DNA of 64,000 nt from Ruminococcus turbiniformis. Lineage in GTDB: Bacteria; Bacillota; Clostridia; Lachnospirales; Lachnospiraceae. This document shows positions 27,225 through 36,042 of the stretch, one piece after another. The DNA is taken from the NCBI RefSeq assembly GCF_020687545.1, contig NZ_JAJEQX010000016.1:1-64000 (forward strand), in the 5' to 3' direction. The notes below the pieces were generated by a model, which was not told the DNA's origin, did no database searches, and was given only the letters and a program-made list of their open reading frames with translations. Made by a program: the position numbers and the translations under genes. Within the stretch, counting starts at the first letter, position 1. Every line of letters begins with the position of its first letter.

Positions 27225-27914
27225 TTACCTTTGTTTCCGAAGTTTCAGTATGGCTTCATATGCCGCCTGCTGCTCCGCTGCTTTCTTGGAGCGCCCTCTG
27301 CCCTCTCCGAAAGACTTTCCGCCGATTCTCACTTCCACAAAGAAGGACTTGCTGTGATCCGGTCCTTCCTCGCGTATCAGCCCGTAGGAGATCTCCCCGC
27401 TCTTCTGAGCCTGCACCATCTCCTGAAGGATCGTTTTACTATCATAAAAGAGCTTCTTGTCCTCCAGATCCGTCAGAACAAACCGATGGATAAACTCTTT
27501 TGCACTAGTAAAACCACCATCCAGGTAAACCGCCCCGATCAGCGCTTCCAGCGCATCTGACGTGACGGAATCCCGCAGCCTGCCGCCTGTCGCCTCCTCG
27601 CCTTTTCCGAGCAGGAGGTAATTCCCCAGGCCGATGTCCCTTGCGCACATGGCCAGCGACGGCTCACAGACCATACTTGCCCTCGTCTTTGTCAGCTCAC
27701 CCTCCGGCATATGCGGGGACTCCCTGAAAAGGAACTCGCTGGAGATCAGCTCCAGCACCGCGTCTCCGAGAAATTCCAGCCTCTCGTTGCACTCGTATTT
27801 GGGCAGATTTTTTTCGTTCGTGTATGAACTGTGCATCATGGCGCGTTCAAGCAGGGAAAAATCTCTGAACGTATAGCCGATACGCGCCTCCAGTTCCTTA
27901 AGTTTCTCTGTCAT
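27225..27914 (-). CDS. rnc: Ribonuclease III
   Basis: A 229-residue double-strand-specific endoribonuclease that processes rRNA and other RNAs. The RNase III signature NERLEFLGDAVLELISSEFLF is near residue 40, with a second acidic site DALEALIGAVYLDGGF near 115. The C-terminal dsRNA-binding domain ends in KKAAEQQAAYEAILKL. The ATG at 27914 gives the family-typical N-terminus and follows AAGGAAAG; an in-frame ATG at 27941 is a second option. It lies 12 bases upstream of smc. Confidence 0.96.
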   Translation of the reverse strand: MTEKLKELEARIGYTFRDFSLLERAMMHSSYTNEKNLPKYECNERLEFLGDAVLELISSEFLFRESPHMPEGELTKTRASMVCEPSLAMCARDIGLGNYLLLGKGEEATGGRLRDSVTSDALEALIGAVYLDGGFTSAKEFIHRFVLTDLEDKKLFYDSKTILQEMVQAQKSGEISYGLIREEGPDHSKSFFVEVRIGGKSFGEGRGRSKKAAEQQAAYEAILKLRKQR

Positions 27915-27954
27915 ATCCGTCTTTCCTTTTTGTTTTTCCATATTTTCCCCTGTA

Positions 27955-27986
27955 AAAGGAAAAAGCCCACAGGGGCTTTTTCCTTT
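27955..27986 (-). terminator. Terminator after acpP
   Basis: A 14-bp perfect stem (27955-27968 with 27973-27986) closes a four-base loop between the acpP stop and the rnc start. The right arm is rich in T. It probably ends or attenuates the plsX-acpP transcript before rnc-smc-ftsY. Confidence 0.75.
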
Positions 27987-27995
27987 GTTTCTGAT

Positions 27996-28238
27996 CTATT
28001 CCACTGCTTTTTTGTTCTGAATCTGCTCTACGGCATCCTGAACCGTAACAATTTTCTCAGCTTCCTCGTTGTCAATCTCGATATCAAATTCCTCCTCGAT
28101 TCCCATAATGATCTGGAAAATGTCAAGCGAATCAGCTCCGAGATCGTCGACGAATGTCGTCTCCGGCTGGATCTCCTCTTTCTGCACATTGAGAACATCC
28201 GCAATAATGTCCTGAAGTTTTTCGAATTCCATAATCAA
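27996..28238 (-). CDS. acpP: Acyl carrier protein
   Basis: An 80-residue acidic carrier protein for fatty acid and phospholipid synthesis. The phosphopantetheine attachment serine is in [20 protein letters not shown] near residue 36. Length and charge are typical. It follows plsX by 12 bases, so an operon is likely. AAGGAGG precedes the start. A strong terminator follows. Confidence 0.97.
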   Translation of the reverse strand: MIMEFEKLQDIIADVLNVQKEEIQPETTFVDDLGADSLDIFQIIMGIEEEFDIEIDNEEAEKIVTVQDAVEQIQNKKAVE

Positions 28239-28250
28239 ATCCTCCTTACT

Positions 28251-29282
28251 TTACTCACTTTCTTTGCTTTCTTCATGCGTCTTCTGTATAGCTGCCTTTA
28301 TCTTCTCATTGATCTTCTGCTCTTTGAATGTGACGCACTGGATAATGGAATTGCACACTTCTCTGGAAGTCGAACTTCCGTGTGTCTTGACTACGAGGCC
28401 ATTGAGTCCGAGCAGCGGAGCGCCGCCGTGTTCGCTGGCGTCAAAGTCCTTCAGTGTCGCTTTGAGTGCCGGTTTTACAAGAAGGGCGCCGACCTTGCTT
28501 CTGAGGTCTGACATCATTCCCTGTTTCACTTTTTTCATCAGGGCGCCGCCGACACCTTCGTAGAGTTTGAGGATCACATTCCCCACAAATGCTTCGCACA
28601 CGATCACATCCACATTTCCGTAGGGAATCTCCCGGGCTTCCACACTTCCGACAAAATTGATATCCGGACATGCCTTCAGAAGCGGGAACGTCTCTTTCAC
28701 AAGGGCGTTTCCCTTCTCTTCCTCCGCTCCGATATTGACGATTCCGACTGTTGGATTCTTCTTTCCGATGACGCTCTCCATATAGATGGATCCCATCTTC
28801 GCAAACTGGACGAGATGAGAGGGACGGGCGTCCACATTGGCTCCGCAGTCGATCAGAAGCGACACGCCTTTAAGCGTAGGCAGAAGCGGCGCAAGGGGCG
28901 GTCTCTCCACTCCTTTGATCCTTCCGACAAGCACCTGGCCTCCCACGAGAACAGCTCCTGTGCTTCCCGCGGATACAAAGGCATCAGCCTCACCGTTTTT
29001 CACCATCTTCATAGCAACGACAATGGACGAATCTTTCTTCGCGCGTATCGCCTTCACCGGCGGCTCCGCTGTCTCGATCACTTCCGTCGCGCCCACGATT
29101 CTGATCTGCTCCTCAGGGTACGTGTACTGACTCAGTTCCTTCTTTAACACTTCCTCCTGTCCTGTCAGCAGAATCTGAATGTCTTTTCTCTGCTGTACCG
29201 CCTCTACCGCGCCCTTTACAATCTCGCGGGGAGCGTTGTCCCCTCCCATCGCATCAAGGGCGACTCTCGTCATATCAGACAT
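28251..29282 (-). CDS. plsX: Phosphate acyltransferase PlsX
   Basis: This 343-residue enzyme makes acyl phosphate from acyl-ACP, the substrate of PlsY. It opens with VALDAMGGDNAPREIVKGAVEA, and shows FVSAGSTGAVL, LLIDCGANVDARP and GNVILKLYEGVG, all family motifs. AGGAGGAAG precedes the ATG. It is transcribed from its own promoter just after the rpmF terminator and leads into acpP. Confidence 0.97.
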   Translation of the reverse strand: MSDMTRVALDAMGGDNAPREIVKGAVEAVQQRKDIQILLTGQEEVLKKELSQYTYPEEQIRIVGATEVIETAEPPVKAIRAKKDSSIVVAMKMVKNGEADAFVSAGSTGAVLVGGQVLVGRIKGVERPPLAPLLPTLKGVSLLIDCGANVDARPSHLVQFAKMGSIYMESVIGKKNPTVGIVNIGAEEEKGNALVKETFPLLKACPDINFVGSVEAREIPYGNVDVIVCEAFVGNVILKLYEGVGGALMKKVKQGMMSDLRSKVGALLVKPALKATLKDFDASEHGGAPLLGLNGLVVKTHGSSTSREVCNSIIQCVTFKEQKINEKIKAAIQKTHEESKESE

Positions 29283-29310
29283 TTATCTTCCTCCTAACAC
29301 TACTGAAAAC

Positions 29311-29339
29311 ATTCTACTGGAAAACAATATAAAAATCAA
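29311..29339 (-). promoter_or_regulatory. Promoter for plsX-acpP
   Basis: On the minus strand TTGATT (29339-29334) and TAGAAT (29316-29311) are separated by 17 bases and lie 28 bases before the plsX start. No FapR-type operator palindrome was obvious. Confidence 0.6.
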
Positions 29340-29373
29340 TAAAAAAAGACGTAAAACACAAAGTTTTTACGCC
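29337..29373 (-). terminator. Terminator after rpmF
   Basis: On the minus strand GGCGTAAAAAC pairs with GTTTTACGTC, followed by seven Ts and more A/T. It separates the DUF177-rpmF unit from plsX. Confidence 0.75.
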
Positions 29374-29390
29374 TCCTTTAATGGTCTCAA

Positions 29391-29570
29391 TTAGTCAACT
29401 GAAACGATCTCACGCTTGTTGTATGCGCCGCAGGCTTTGCATACACGGTGAGGCATCATAAGTGCGCCGCACTTGCTGCATTTCACAAGATTCGGAGCGC
29501 TCATCTTCCAGTTTGCTCTTCTCTTATCTCTTCTTGCCTTTGAAGATTTATTCTTTGGACAGATTGACAC
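29391..29570 (-). CDS. rpmF: 50S ribosomal protein L32
   Basis: A 59-residue L32 protein. It begins MSICPKNKSSKARRDKRR and then carries the zinc-ribbon cysteines CSKCGAL and CKACGAYNKRE. The start codon is GTG at 29570, preceded by AGGAGGTGTAACCT. That ribosome binding site lies within and next to the end of the DUF177 gene, whose stop is only three bases upstream, so the two are coupled. Pairing with DUF177 (YceD) is the usual arrangement in bacteria. Confidence 0.95.
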   Translation of the reverse strand: MSICPKNKSSKARRDKRRANWKMSAPNLVKCSKCGALMMPHRVCKACGAYNKREIVSVD

Positions 29571-29573
29571 AGG

Positions 29574-30101
29574 TTACACCTCCTTAAAATTCTTAAATAA
29601 GTCACGGACAACTGACATTCTTGGATCAAGTCCCGGATCTTCACAGTCACAGGACCCTGTGTTCAGGTTTCTGCCGCAGACTCTGCACAGGCCTTTGCAG
29701 TCTTCTCTGCAGAGTACCTTTTCAGGCCATGCCGAAAGGATCTCGCCATACAGCATCCTGTCCACGTCAAGATGATATCCGTCGATAAAGTTTGATTCAT
29801 CCAGCTCCTCAGTCAGTTCTGCGTCGGAGAGACCTGCGTCCACGTGCCTGACAACGTCCAGATCGAATTTCTCTCTCACGTCCTCCAGGCATCTGTCACA
29901 GGGGATCATCACCGTGAGGGACGTCTCTGCCCGGATGAGCAGTTCCTTTCCCCTGACGTGTTCTACCCTGACACGGACCGGCTCGCTCTCAATGACCGGA
30001 TATGCCCCGGACTTTGTCCGGATCTCCTCCATCGTAAACGGCACAGTCTCTTCAACCGTCTTGTGCTGGTCTGACAAAGCGTCTGATAGGTTAATTAACA
30101 T
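29574..30101 (-). CDS. DUF177 (YceD-like) protein
   Basis: A 175-residue protein of the DUF177/YceD family, commonly found directly before rpmF and linked to 23S rRNA accumulation in studied bacteria and plants. Cysteines in IPCDRCLEDV and in the C-terminal CREDCKGLCRVCGRNLNTGSC are typical of the Firmicute form. It is driven by a strong promoter 30-57 bases upstream. The biochemical role is not settled. Confidence 0.9.
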   Translation of the reverse strand: MLINLSDALSDQHKTVEETVPFTMEEIRTKSGAYPVIESEPVRVRVEHVRGKELLIRAETSLTVMIPCDRCLEDVREKFDLDVVRHVDAGLSDAELTEELDESNFIDGYHLDVDRMLYGEILSAWPEKVLCREDCKGLCRVCGRNLNTGSCDCEDPGLDPRMSVVRDLFKNFKEV

Positions 30102-30130
30102 AGTTACTTACTCCTATTCATACCTAGACT

Positions 30131-30158
30131 ATTATATCATGTAAATTACGTTTGTCAA
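30131..30158 (-). promoter_or_regulatory. Strong promoter for DUF177-rpmF
   Basis: On the minus strand a perfect TTGACA (30158-30153) and a perfect TATAAT (30136-30131) are separated by 16 bases, with TG one base before the -10 box (extended -10). This is the strongest vegetative promoter seen in the window, in keeping with a ribosomal protein operon. Confidence 0.8.
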
Positions 30159-30181
30159 CCACAAAAATGACAAGTTATAAA

Positions 30182-30221
30182 AGACGGACAGGTCCGCCCC
30201 GTCTCCGGGGTTTCCCTGTCC
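30182..30221 (-). terminator. Terminator after ackA
   Basis: GGACAGG (30186-30192) pairs with 30215-30221, and an inner CCCCG/CGGGG pair extends the stem. On the minus strand it is followed by GTCTTTTAT. It ends the ackA transcript before the DUF177 promoter. Confidence 0.65.
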
Positions 30222-30281
30222 TGTCCGAATCCCGTATTTCGTCAAAAGACACATTCTGCCTTTTTGCAGAACCGCCGCCGG

Positions 30282-31478
30282 CTATTTTACAAGCGCCAGT
30301 GTCTCTCTTGCGATTGCCAGCTCCTCGTTGGTCGGAATGACAAACACTCTTACCTTTGATCCCGGTTTTGTGATCTCTTTCAGAGTTCCTCTCAGGCCGT
30401 CATTTACTTCCTTGTCGAAGTCTACGCCGAGATAGCCGAGATAGCCGCACACCTGCTCTCTCACATAGTCGTCGTTCTCGCCGATTCCCGCTGTGAACAC
30501 AATATCATCCACACCGTTCATGGCTGCGGCGTAGGAACCGATATATTTTGCAACTCTATAGGAGAACACATCCATCGCAACCTTTGCCTTCGGATCTCCC
30601 TCGTTCATCGCATCCGTCAGATCACGGAAGTCACTGGAGAGTCCGCCGGAAATTCCGAACACACCGGATTTTTTGTTGAGAACATTCATCACGCCCGCGA
30701 TGTCAAGTCCTTCTTTTTCTGCGATAAATTCCATGATCGCCGGGTCAATATCTCCGGAACGTGTTCCCATCACAAGTCCTTCGAGAGGAGTAAGTCCCAT
30801 GGATGTATCTACTGATTTTCCATTCAGAATCGCAGATACGCTGGATCCGTTTCCGAGATGGCAGACAATCGTCTTCAGATCCTCATAAGGTCTTCCCATC
30901 ACTTCAGCCGCTTTCTTTGACACGTAGCTGTGGCTTGTGCCGTGGAATCCGTAGCGTCTCACTTTATATTTCTCATAATACTCATACGGAAGTCCGTACA
31001 TATATGCCTTCTCCGGCATTGTCTGATGGAACGCTGTATCGAACACTGCCACCATCGGTGTTCCCGGCATCAGCTTCTCGCACGCGTCCACGCCGATTAA
31101 GTTGGCCGGATTGTGAAGCGGAGCAAGCTCGTTGCACTCTTCGATGGCTTTTTTCACCTCGTCGTTGATGATCACAGATGAGGAGAACTTCTCGCCGCCG
31201 TGTACAACGCGGTGTCCGACAGCGCCGATCTCATCCAGGCTCTTCACAACACCTGTCTCCGGGTTTGTCAGCGCCTCGATAACAAACTGGATCGCCTCTG
31301 TGTGTGTCGGCATCGGCTTATCGGATTTCTCCTTCTCGCCGCCCTCCGGCTGATATGTCAGACGTCCGTCGATTCCGATTCTCTCACAGATTCCCTTTGC
31401 AAGCACTTCTTCGGACTCTGCATTGATCAGCTGAAACTTCAGTGAAGAACTTCCGCAGTTGATTACTAATACATTCAT
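30282..31478 (-). CDS. ackA: Acetate kinase
   Basis: A 398-residue kinase that makes ATP and acetate from acetyl phosphate. It opens with VLVINCGSSSLKFQLI. Signature regions are HRVVHGGEKF, FDTAFHQTMPEKAY, RRYGFHGTSHSYV, CHLGNGSSV and the C-terminal FTAGIGEN. It lies 68 bases downstream of pta on the same strand; together they form the standard acetyl-CoA to acetate pathway of a fermenter. Confidence 0.98.
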   Translation of the reverse strand: MNVLVINCGSSSLKFQLINAESEEVLAKGICERIGIDGRLTYQPEGGEKEKSDKPMPTHTEAIQFVIEALTNPETGVVKSLDEIGAVGHRVVHGGEKFSSSVIINDEVKKAIEECNELAPLHNPANLIGVDACEKLMPGTPMVAVFDTAFHQTMPEKAYMYGLPYEYYEKYKVRRYGFHGTSHSYVSKKAAEVMGRPYEDLKTIVCHLGNGSSVSAILNGKSVDTSMGLTPLEGLVMGTRSGDIDPAIMEFIAEKEGLDIAGVMNVLNKKSGVFGISGGLSSDFRDLTDAMNEGDPKAKVAMDVFSYRVAKYIGSYAAAMNGVDDIVFTAGIGENDDYVREQVCGYLGYLGVDFDKEVNDGLRGTLKEITKPGSKVRVFVIPTNEELAIARETLALVK

Positions 31479-31546
31479 TTTCTTTCCTCCCGATTACTTC
31501 AATAATACCCGCGCGGGGAAAACCTCTCTCACCCGCCCTGGATTTT

Positions 31547-32542
31547 CTACATTGCCTGTGCCTGAACCGCAGTAATTGCGACAACACCTACAATATCTTC
31601 TGCGCTGCATCCTCTGGACAGGTCATTGACCGGAGCCGCGATTCCCTGTGTGAGCGGTCCGTACGCCTCGGCTTTTCCGAGTCTCTGAACGAGTTTGTAT
31701 CCGATATTTCCCGCATCCAGATCCGGGAAGATGAGTACGTTAGCATGTCCCGCAACTTCGCTGCCCGGAGCCTTGGAAGCTCCTACTTCAGGAACGATTG
31801 CCGCGTCAAGCTGAAGCTCTCCGTCCAGTTTCAGTTCCGGAGCAAGCTCGTGCGCGATCTTTGTCGCCTCTACGACCTTGTCCACATCCGCATGCTTTGC
31901 GCTTCCTTTTGTGGAGTGGGACAGCATGGCCACGATCGGCTCCTTTCCTGTCAGTATACGGAAGGAGTCTGCAGAGGAGATAGCGATATTCGCCAGTTTC
32001 TCCGGATCCGGATTCTGCTCCAGTCCCGCATCACCGAAGATAAATGTTCCGTTTGCCCCCATATCGCAGTCCGGAACTACCATCAGGAAGAAAGCGGATA
32101 CAAGTTTGGTTCCCGGTTTCGTCTTCAGGATCTGAAGGCACGGACGAAGCGTGTCCGCTGTAGAGTGGCATGCGCCGGATACCATACCGTCTGCGTCTCC
32201 CATCTTCACCATCATAACACCGTAATACAGGTAATTGTTCAGAAGCAGTTCTCTCGCCTGTTCCTCTGTCATGCCTTTCTTCTGTCTGAGCTCCACGAGT
32301 TTCGCGATGTAGCTCTCTGTCTTCTCGTTTTTCGCAGGGTCGACGATCACTGCGCCGGAGATGTCATATGTACCTTTGTTCTTCGCAACCTCTTCCTCAC
32401 TTCCGACAAGGATAAGATCCGCGATTCCCTCTTTTAAAACTGCTTCCGCAGCTTTGTAAGTTCTTTCGTCCTCTGTCTCGGGAAGAACAATTGTCTTTCT
32501 GTCAGCCTTTGCCCTTGCCTTGATTTCATCAATAAATCCCAT
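31547..32542 (-). CDS. pta: Phosphate acetyltransferase
   Basis: A 331-residue short-form enzyme converting acetyl-CoA and phosphate to acetyl phosphate. It has IVLPETEDERT at the start, DGMVSGACHSTADTLRP, and AMLSHSTKGSAKH, and ends with SRGCSAEDIVGVVAITA. It lacks the extra N-terminal domains of the long enterobacterial form. A promoter lies 43-71 bases upstream and ackA follows. Confidence 0.97.
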   Translation of the reverse strand: MGFIDEIKARAKADRKTIVLPETEDERTYKAAEAVLKEGIADLILVGSEEEVAKNKGTYDISGAVIVDPAKNEKTESYIAKLVELRQKKGMTEEQARELLLNNYLYYGVMMVKMGDADGMVSGACHSTADTLRPCLQILKTKPGTKLVSAFFLMVVPDCDMGANGTFIFGDAGLEQNPDPEKLANIAISSADSFRILTGKEPIVAMLSHSTKGSAKHADVDKVVEATKIAHELAPELKLDGELQLDAAIVPEVGASKAPGSEVAGHANVLIFPDLDAGNIGYKLVQRLGKAEAYGPLTQGIAAPVNDLSRGCSAEDIVGVVAITAVQAQAM

Positions 32543-32584
32543 GTCAAATAAGCCATCCTTTCTTATTTCTAATCACATAGGTTT

Positions 32585-32613
32585 ATTATAATGCAAAGTT
32601 TTTTTGTATACAA
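32585..32613 (-). promoter_or_regulatory. Promoter for pta-ackA
   Basis: On the minus strand TTGTAT (32613-32608) and a perfect TATAAT (32590-32585) are separated by 17 bases, 43 bases before the pta start. Confidence 0.6.
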
Positions 32614-32704
32614 GGGATTGCTTTGCATTTTATGTGCATTTTTAAGTACAATCCCCCAAAATCCGGCATATTCCGGCCGCTCATTTGTGACAAATTTAAC
32701 AATC

Positions 32705-34057
32705 TCACAGATTGAAAAATACAGTGACAATGTTAAAATACACAAGAATCGTACATGTGTCGAGTATCGTCGTGATCAGCGGCGCCGCCATAATGGCAGG
32801 GTCGAGCCCGATCTTTTTCGCCAGCAGCGGAAGGATGCACCCGATGCATTTTGCCATGAGAACGACAGCGATCATCGTAATGCCAAGCGCGGCCGCCAGC
32901 ATCACATTCCAGTCGTACATCAGGCAGATCCGGATTCCGTTGACAACCGCCAGAAGGAAACCGACGATAAGCGCCACTCTTATCTCTTTGAAAATGACGC
33001 GGAAAACATCCGAAAACTCAATCTCTCCCACAGCAAGTCCGCGGATCATAAGCGTCGAGCTCTGGGATCCGCAGTTTCCGCCTGTTCCCATGAGCATCGG
33101 GATAAAGGTGATCAGGACCGGCATCACGGCCATGGCATTCTCATAGTAGCCGAGGATCTCCCCGCTTATGGTCGCCGAGAGCATCATGAGCATCAGCCAC
33201 GGTGTACGGTTTCTCACCTGCCGAAGCACCGACGTCTCAAAGTAGGAATCCTCATTGGGGCTGACACCTGCCATGATACTGATATCTTCCGTCGTCTCAT
33301 CCTGCAGGACAAGCATGGCATCGTCTACTGTGACAATTCCGACAAGACAGTCTTCATGGTCGATAATGGGAATGGCAATGAGGCCGTATTTATTAATCAT
33401 CTTTGCCACATACTCCTGATCGTCCAGTGTACGCGCATAGAGAACATTGTCGTCCATGATCTCTTCAATCATCCTCGACTCTCCGGCCGTCAGCAGGTCT
33501 TTTACATCCACCATGCCGATGAGTTTCTTTTTCTCCGTCACATAGCATGTGTAGATTGTCTCCCTGTTGATTCCAACCTGCCGGATTTTGAGAATCGCTT
33601 CAGCCACGGTCATCTCTTTGCGCAGACTGATGTATTCCACATTCATAATGCTGCCCGCGCTGTCCTCGGGATACTGAAGAAGCGCGTTGATCTTCTGCCT
33701 TGTTTCCTCGTCCGTTACCATCAGAAGCCTGTCCACAACATTGGCCGGCATCTCCTCAAGGACATCCACGGTATCGTCCACATACATTTCGTCCATGACT
33801 TCTTCCAGCTCAGAGTCTGTCAGGGCATTGATCAGATCCTCTCGCATGTCGCTGTTCATATCCGTAAACACTTCCGCGGCTTCTTCCTTTGCAAGCAGAC
33901 GGAATACGAGCGTGCGCTGCTTTTTGTCCAGCTCCTCAAAGGCATCCACAATGTCGACAGGATGCATGGATTCCAGTTCTTCCTTCAGCTGTTTAAAGTC
34001 GTGTGCTTCGAGCAGATAAATGATCTGTTCTGTGTTCATCCTGTCTTTGTGTTCCAT
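32705..34057 (-). CDS. mgtE: Magnesium transporter MgtE
   Basis: A 450-residue Mg2+ channel. An N-terminal superhelical domain (about residues 1-130) is followed by two CBS domains (about 135-260; MNVEYISLRKEMTVAEAI and VDVKDLLTAGE) that sense cytoplasmic magnesium. The rest is a five-helix membrane domain with GTGGNCGSQSSTLMIRGLA and CIGCILPLLAKKIGLDPAIMA, where the conserved aspartate contributes to the pore. It is divergent from tmcAL. No M-box riboswitch fits in the 127-base gap. Confidence 0.95.
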   Translation of the reverse strand: MEHKDRMNTEQIIYLLEAHDFKQLKEELESMHPVDIVDAFEELDKKQRTLVFRLLAKEEAAEVFTDMNSDMREDLINALTDSELEEVMDEMYVDDTVDVLEEMPANVVDRLLMVTDEETRQKINALLQYPEDSAGSIMNVEYISLRKEMTVAEAILKIRQVGINRETIYTCYVTEKKKLIGMVDVKDLLTAGESRMIEEIMDDNVLYARTLDDQEYVAKMINKYGLIAIPIIDHEDCLVGIVTVDDAMLVLQDETTEDISIMAGVSPNEDSYFETSVLRQVRNRTPWLMLMMLSATISGEILGYYENAMAVMPVLITFIPMLMGTGGNCGSQSSTLMIRGLAVGEIEFSDVFRVIFKEIRVALIVGFLLAVVNGIRICLMYDWNVMLAAALGITMIAVVLMAKCIGCILPLLAKKIGLDPAIMAAPLITTILDTCTILVYFNIVTVFFNL

Positions 34058-34184
34058 GCCATCACCCTCTTCATAGATTGCCGTCAGACGCGGCTATTAT
34101 ATCTGAACTTAACATTTTTTAGTGTTTTATTAACATCTTTTTATAGTATAATATGTGAGAAAATGATATACAAGGAGATTTTCC

Positions 34185-35474
34185 ATGAAAATTACCGGAC
34201 TCATAGCTGAATATAACCCGTTCCACAATGGACACCTCTATCACATTCAGGAGGCGAAACGCATCACCGGGGCCGACGCGGCCATCGTCGTCATGAGCGG
34301 CGACTATGTCCAGCGCGGGGTTCCCGCCGTCATGCCGAAGCGCCTGCGTACCGAGATGGCTTTAAAATGCGGAGCTGCCGCAGTCTTTGAACTGCCGGTC
34401 TGCTATGCCACCGGAAGCGCGGAATACTTTGCGCTGGGCGCGGTATCCCTTCTCCATGCGCTGGGCATTGTAGACTCCATCTGCTTTGGAAGCGAATGCA
34501 ATGATCTCCCGGCCATGGCGGAGATCGCCCGCATTCTGAAAGAAGAGCCGGAAGAATACCGCGCGCTGCTGCGGGGCTTTTTAAAACAGGGGATCTCCTA
34601 TCCTTTGGCAAGATGCCGGGCACTGGGAGAATATACCGGATCCGCAAAATATGCCGACATTATGAAGGAACCAAACAACATCCTCGGCATTGAGTATCTG
34701 AAGGCTTTAAAAGAGCTGAACAGCCCGGTTCGTCCGTACACAATCCGAAGAAAGGGAGCCGGGTACCACGATACTTCTCTCGTGCAGGGGCAGTTCAGCT
34801 CTGCCTCCGCTATCCGCTCTCTGCTCGCATACTCAGGCGCAGCCTTTCAGACGGAACAGAGAGGCGGCACGTTTGAGGATAACTCTTTCGGGGGATTTTT
34901 AAGCGAACTTGAGGGACAGGTGCCGGACAGCTGTCTCGCTCTGCTAAAAGACTATCACCGGGTACAGTATCCTGTTTACCAGAATGATTTCTCCCTGATT
35001 TTGAAGTACAAGCTTCTGAACAAGACGCCGGAAAGCCTCACCCGGTACGCGGATGTGTCGGAGGATCTGGCGAATCGTATCTGCGCAAAACTCAACGACT
35101 TTTTCAATTACCGGCAGTTCAGCGAGCTTTTGAAGACCCGGGAGACGACCCGGACGCGCATCGACCGGGCGCTTCTTCACATCATGCTCGGCACGAAGAA
35201 GGACGACATGGAAGAATATATGGCGAACGGATATCACTACTACGCAAGGCTTTTGGGAGTCAGAAAGGACCGGCAGAAAATTCTGGCGCAGATTGCAAAG
35301 ACAAGCTCTCTTCCTCTTCTGATCCGGCTCTCCGAGAGCGGGGATCTTCCCGCAACCGGGCGTAAAATGCTGACAAACGATATCCTTGCCTCCAACCTGT
35401 ACACCTCCGTTGTGACAGACAAATATAAGACCGCATTTCAGAATGAATATAAACAGGCGGTTATGAAAGTGTGA
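34185..35474 (+). CDS. tmcAL: tRNA(Met) cytidine acetate ligase TmcAL
   Basis: A 429-residue nucleotidyltransferase-fold protein (formerly YlbM). The family makes N4-acetylcytidine at the wobble position of elongator tRNA-Met using acetate and ATP. The HIGH-like site is EYNPFHNGHLYHI, and QRGVPAVMPKRLRTEMAL and CFGSECND are family motifs. CAAGGAGA precedes the ATG. The stop is followed five bases later by a long structured element (35479-35667). It lies divergent from mgtE and not far from the acetate pathway genes; a link is not implied. Confidence 0.94.
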   Translation: MKITGLIAEYNPFHNGHLYHIQEAKRITGADAAIVVMSGDYVQRGVPAVMPKRLRTEMALKCGAAAVFELPVCYATGSAEYFALGAVSLLHALGIVDSICFGSECNDLPAMAEIARILKEEPEEYRALLRGFLKQGISYPLARCRALGEYTGSAKYADIMKEPNNILGIEYLKALKELNSPVRPYTIRRKGAGYHDTSLVQGQFSSASAIRSLLAYSGAAFQTEQRGGTFEDNSFGGFLSELEGQVPDSCLALLKDYHRVQYPVYQNDFSLILKYKLLNKTPESLTRYADVSEDLANRICAKLNDFFNYRQFSELLKTRETTRTRIDRALLHIMLGTKKDDMEEYMANGYHYYARLLGVRKDRQKILAQIAKTSSLPLLIRLSESGDLPATGRKMLTNDILASNLYTSVVTDKYKTAFQNEYKQAVMKV

Positions 35475-35478
35475 GGGG

Positions 35479-35667
35479 GATTTGTCGAGGAGGAAACAAA
35501 TACGTATCCGCCGGGGAGAGGGGGTTGTTTTCACCCGCGCTTTCACTCGGAACGCAGCGCAGCGGTACATAGGCGCGCAAAGAACGCGCGCCAAGTGCCG
35601 GCGCTGCTCTACGGGGTTCAAACACCCCCCTCTCCCCGGCTGGTCGCATCCGTTCACCTCGAAAATC
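35479..35667 (+). repeat. Structured 3' UTR element, copy 1 (after tmcAL)
   Basis: About 190 bases fold into nested stems. The closing stem is GATTT/CGAGG (from 35479) with CCTCG/AAATC (to 35667). A 15-bp stem joins 35510-35524 with 35626-35640. An inner stem pairs GCAGCGC (35554-35560) with GCGCTGC (35601-35607), extended by CGGTAC/GTGCCG. The tip hairpin is GGCGCGC (35572-35578) with GCGCGCC (35586-35592). A second copy lies in inverted orientation at 36043-36234, with covarying stems. Short open frames inside are not thought to be coding. Confidence 0.75.
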
Positions 35668-35762
35668 TCATTAAAAAACCATAGAAAAGACAAGAACCTT
35701 AATCGAGATTTTTTACGACTGTTAACTTTGGATATGTGAAAATACACCATTTCAGAAGAAGT

Positions 35763-35788
35763 GCCGGGACAAAACGCCCGGCTTTTTT
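35763..35788 (+). terminator. Terminator of the tmcAL transcript
   Basis: GCCGGG (35763-35768) pairs with CCCGGC (35777-35782) and is followed by six Ts. It would leave the structured element within the tmcAL 3' UTR. Bases 35668-35762 hold no recognisable feature. Confidence 0.75.
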
Positions 35789-35921
35789 ATGATACCCGTT
35801 TCCTGCTTTTAACAAAAACAATAACAGTTGATATACCAGTAGCAATACCGAATATATAAAACACTGTTCCTCTGGTATTATACTTTTCATCTTCTGGGTT
35901 TAACAAACATAAAAAAGCCAT
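35787..35921 (-). CDS. Doubtful 44-residue membrane peptide
   Basis: This small open frame would encode a peptide with a single hydrophobic segment (GTVFYIFGIATGISTVIVF) and a basic tail (VKSRKRVS). That is plausible for a membrane microprotein or the remnant of a longer membrane protein. However, its ATG falls inside a terminator hairpin, no ribosome binding site is visible, and the stop overlaps the opposing terminator. The region is more AT-rich than its surroundings. I do not recognise it. Confidence 0.2.
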   Translation of the reverse strand: MAFLCLLNPEDEKYNTRGTVFYIFGIATGISTVIVFVKSRKRVS

Positions 35922-35977
35922 ACCCGAGAAACAAGTAGATTCTATTACTACATGTTTTCGAATATGGCTTTATTTTT
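35910..35977. terminator. Long bidirectional terminator hairpin after icd
   Basis: AAAGCCATA...ACAAGTAG pairs with CTACATGT...TATGGCTTT around a short loop, with small internal mismatches. A T-run follows on both strands. On the minus strand it should end the icd transcript after the second structured element. Confidence 0.7.
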
Positions 35978-36042
35978 TAATGAAACCCTCTGCCTTTCAC
36001 AGTCTGAAAAGCATCTTCTCCCAACTTTTCTGCTTTCATGCA

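Noticed and set aside
34058..34184. M-box magnesium riboswitch for mgtE
   Set aside because: The gap is 127 bases and shared with the divergent tmcAL promoter. No M-box core or terminator hairpin is visible.
32591..34210. A 539-codon open frame antisense to mgtE
   Set aside because: It mirrors the mgtE coding sequence, has no family motifs and is rich in His/Arg/Cys as shadow frames are. The MgtE protein is unmistakable on the other strand.
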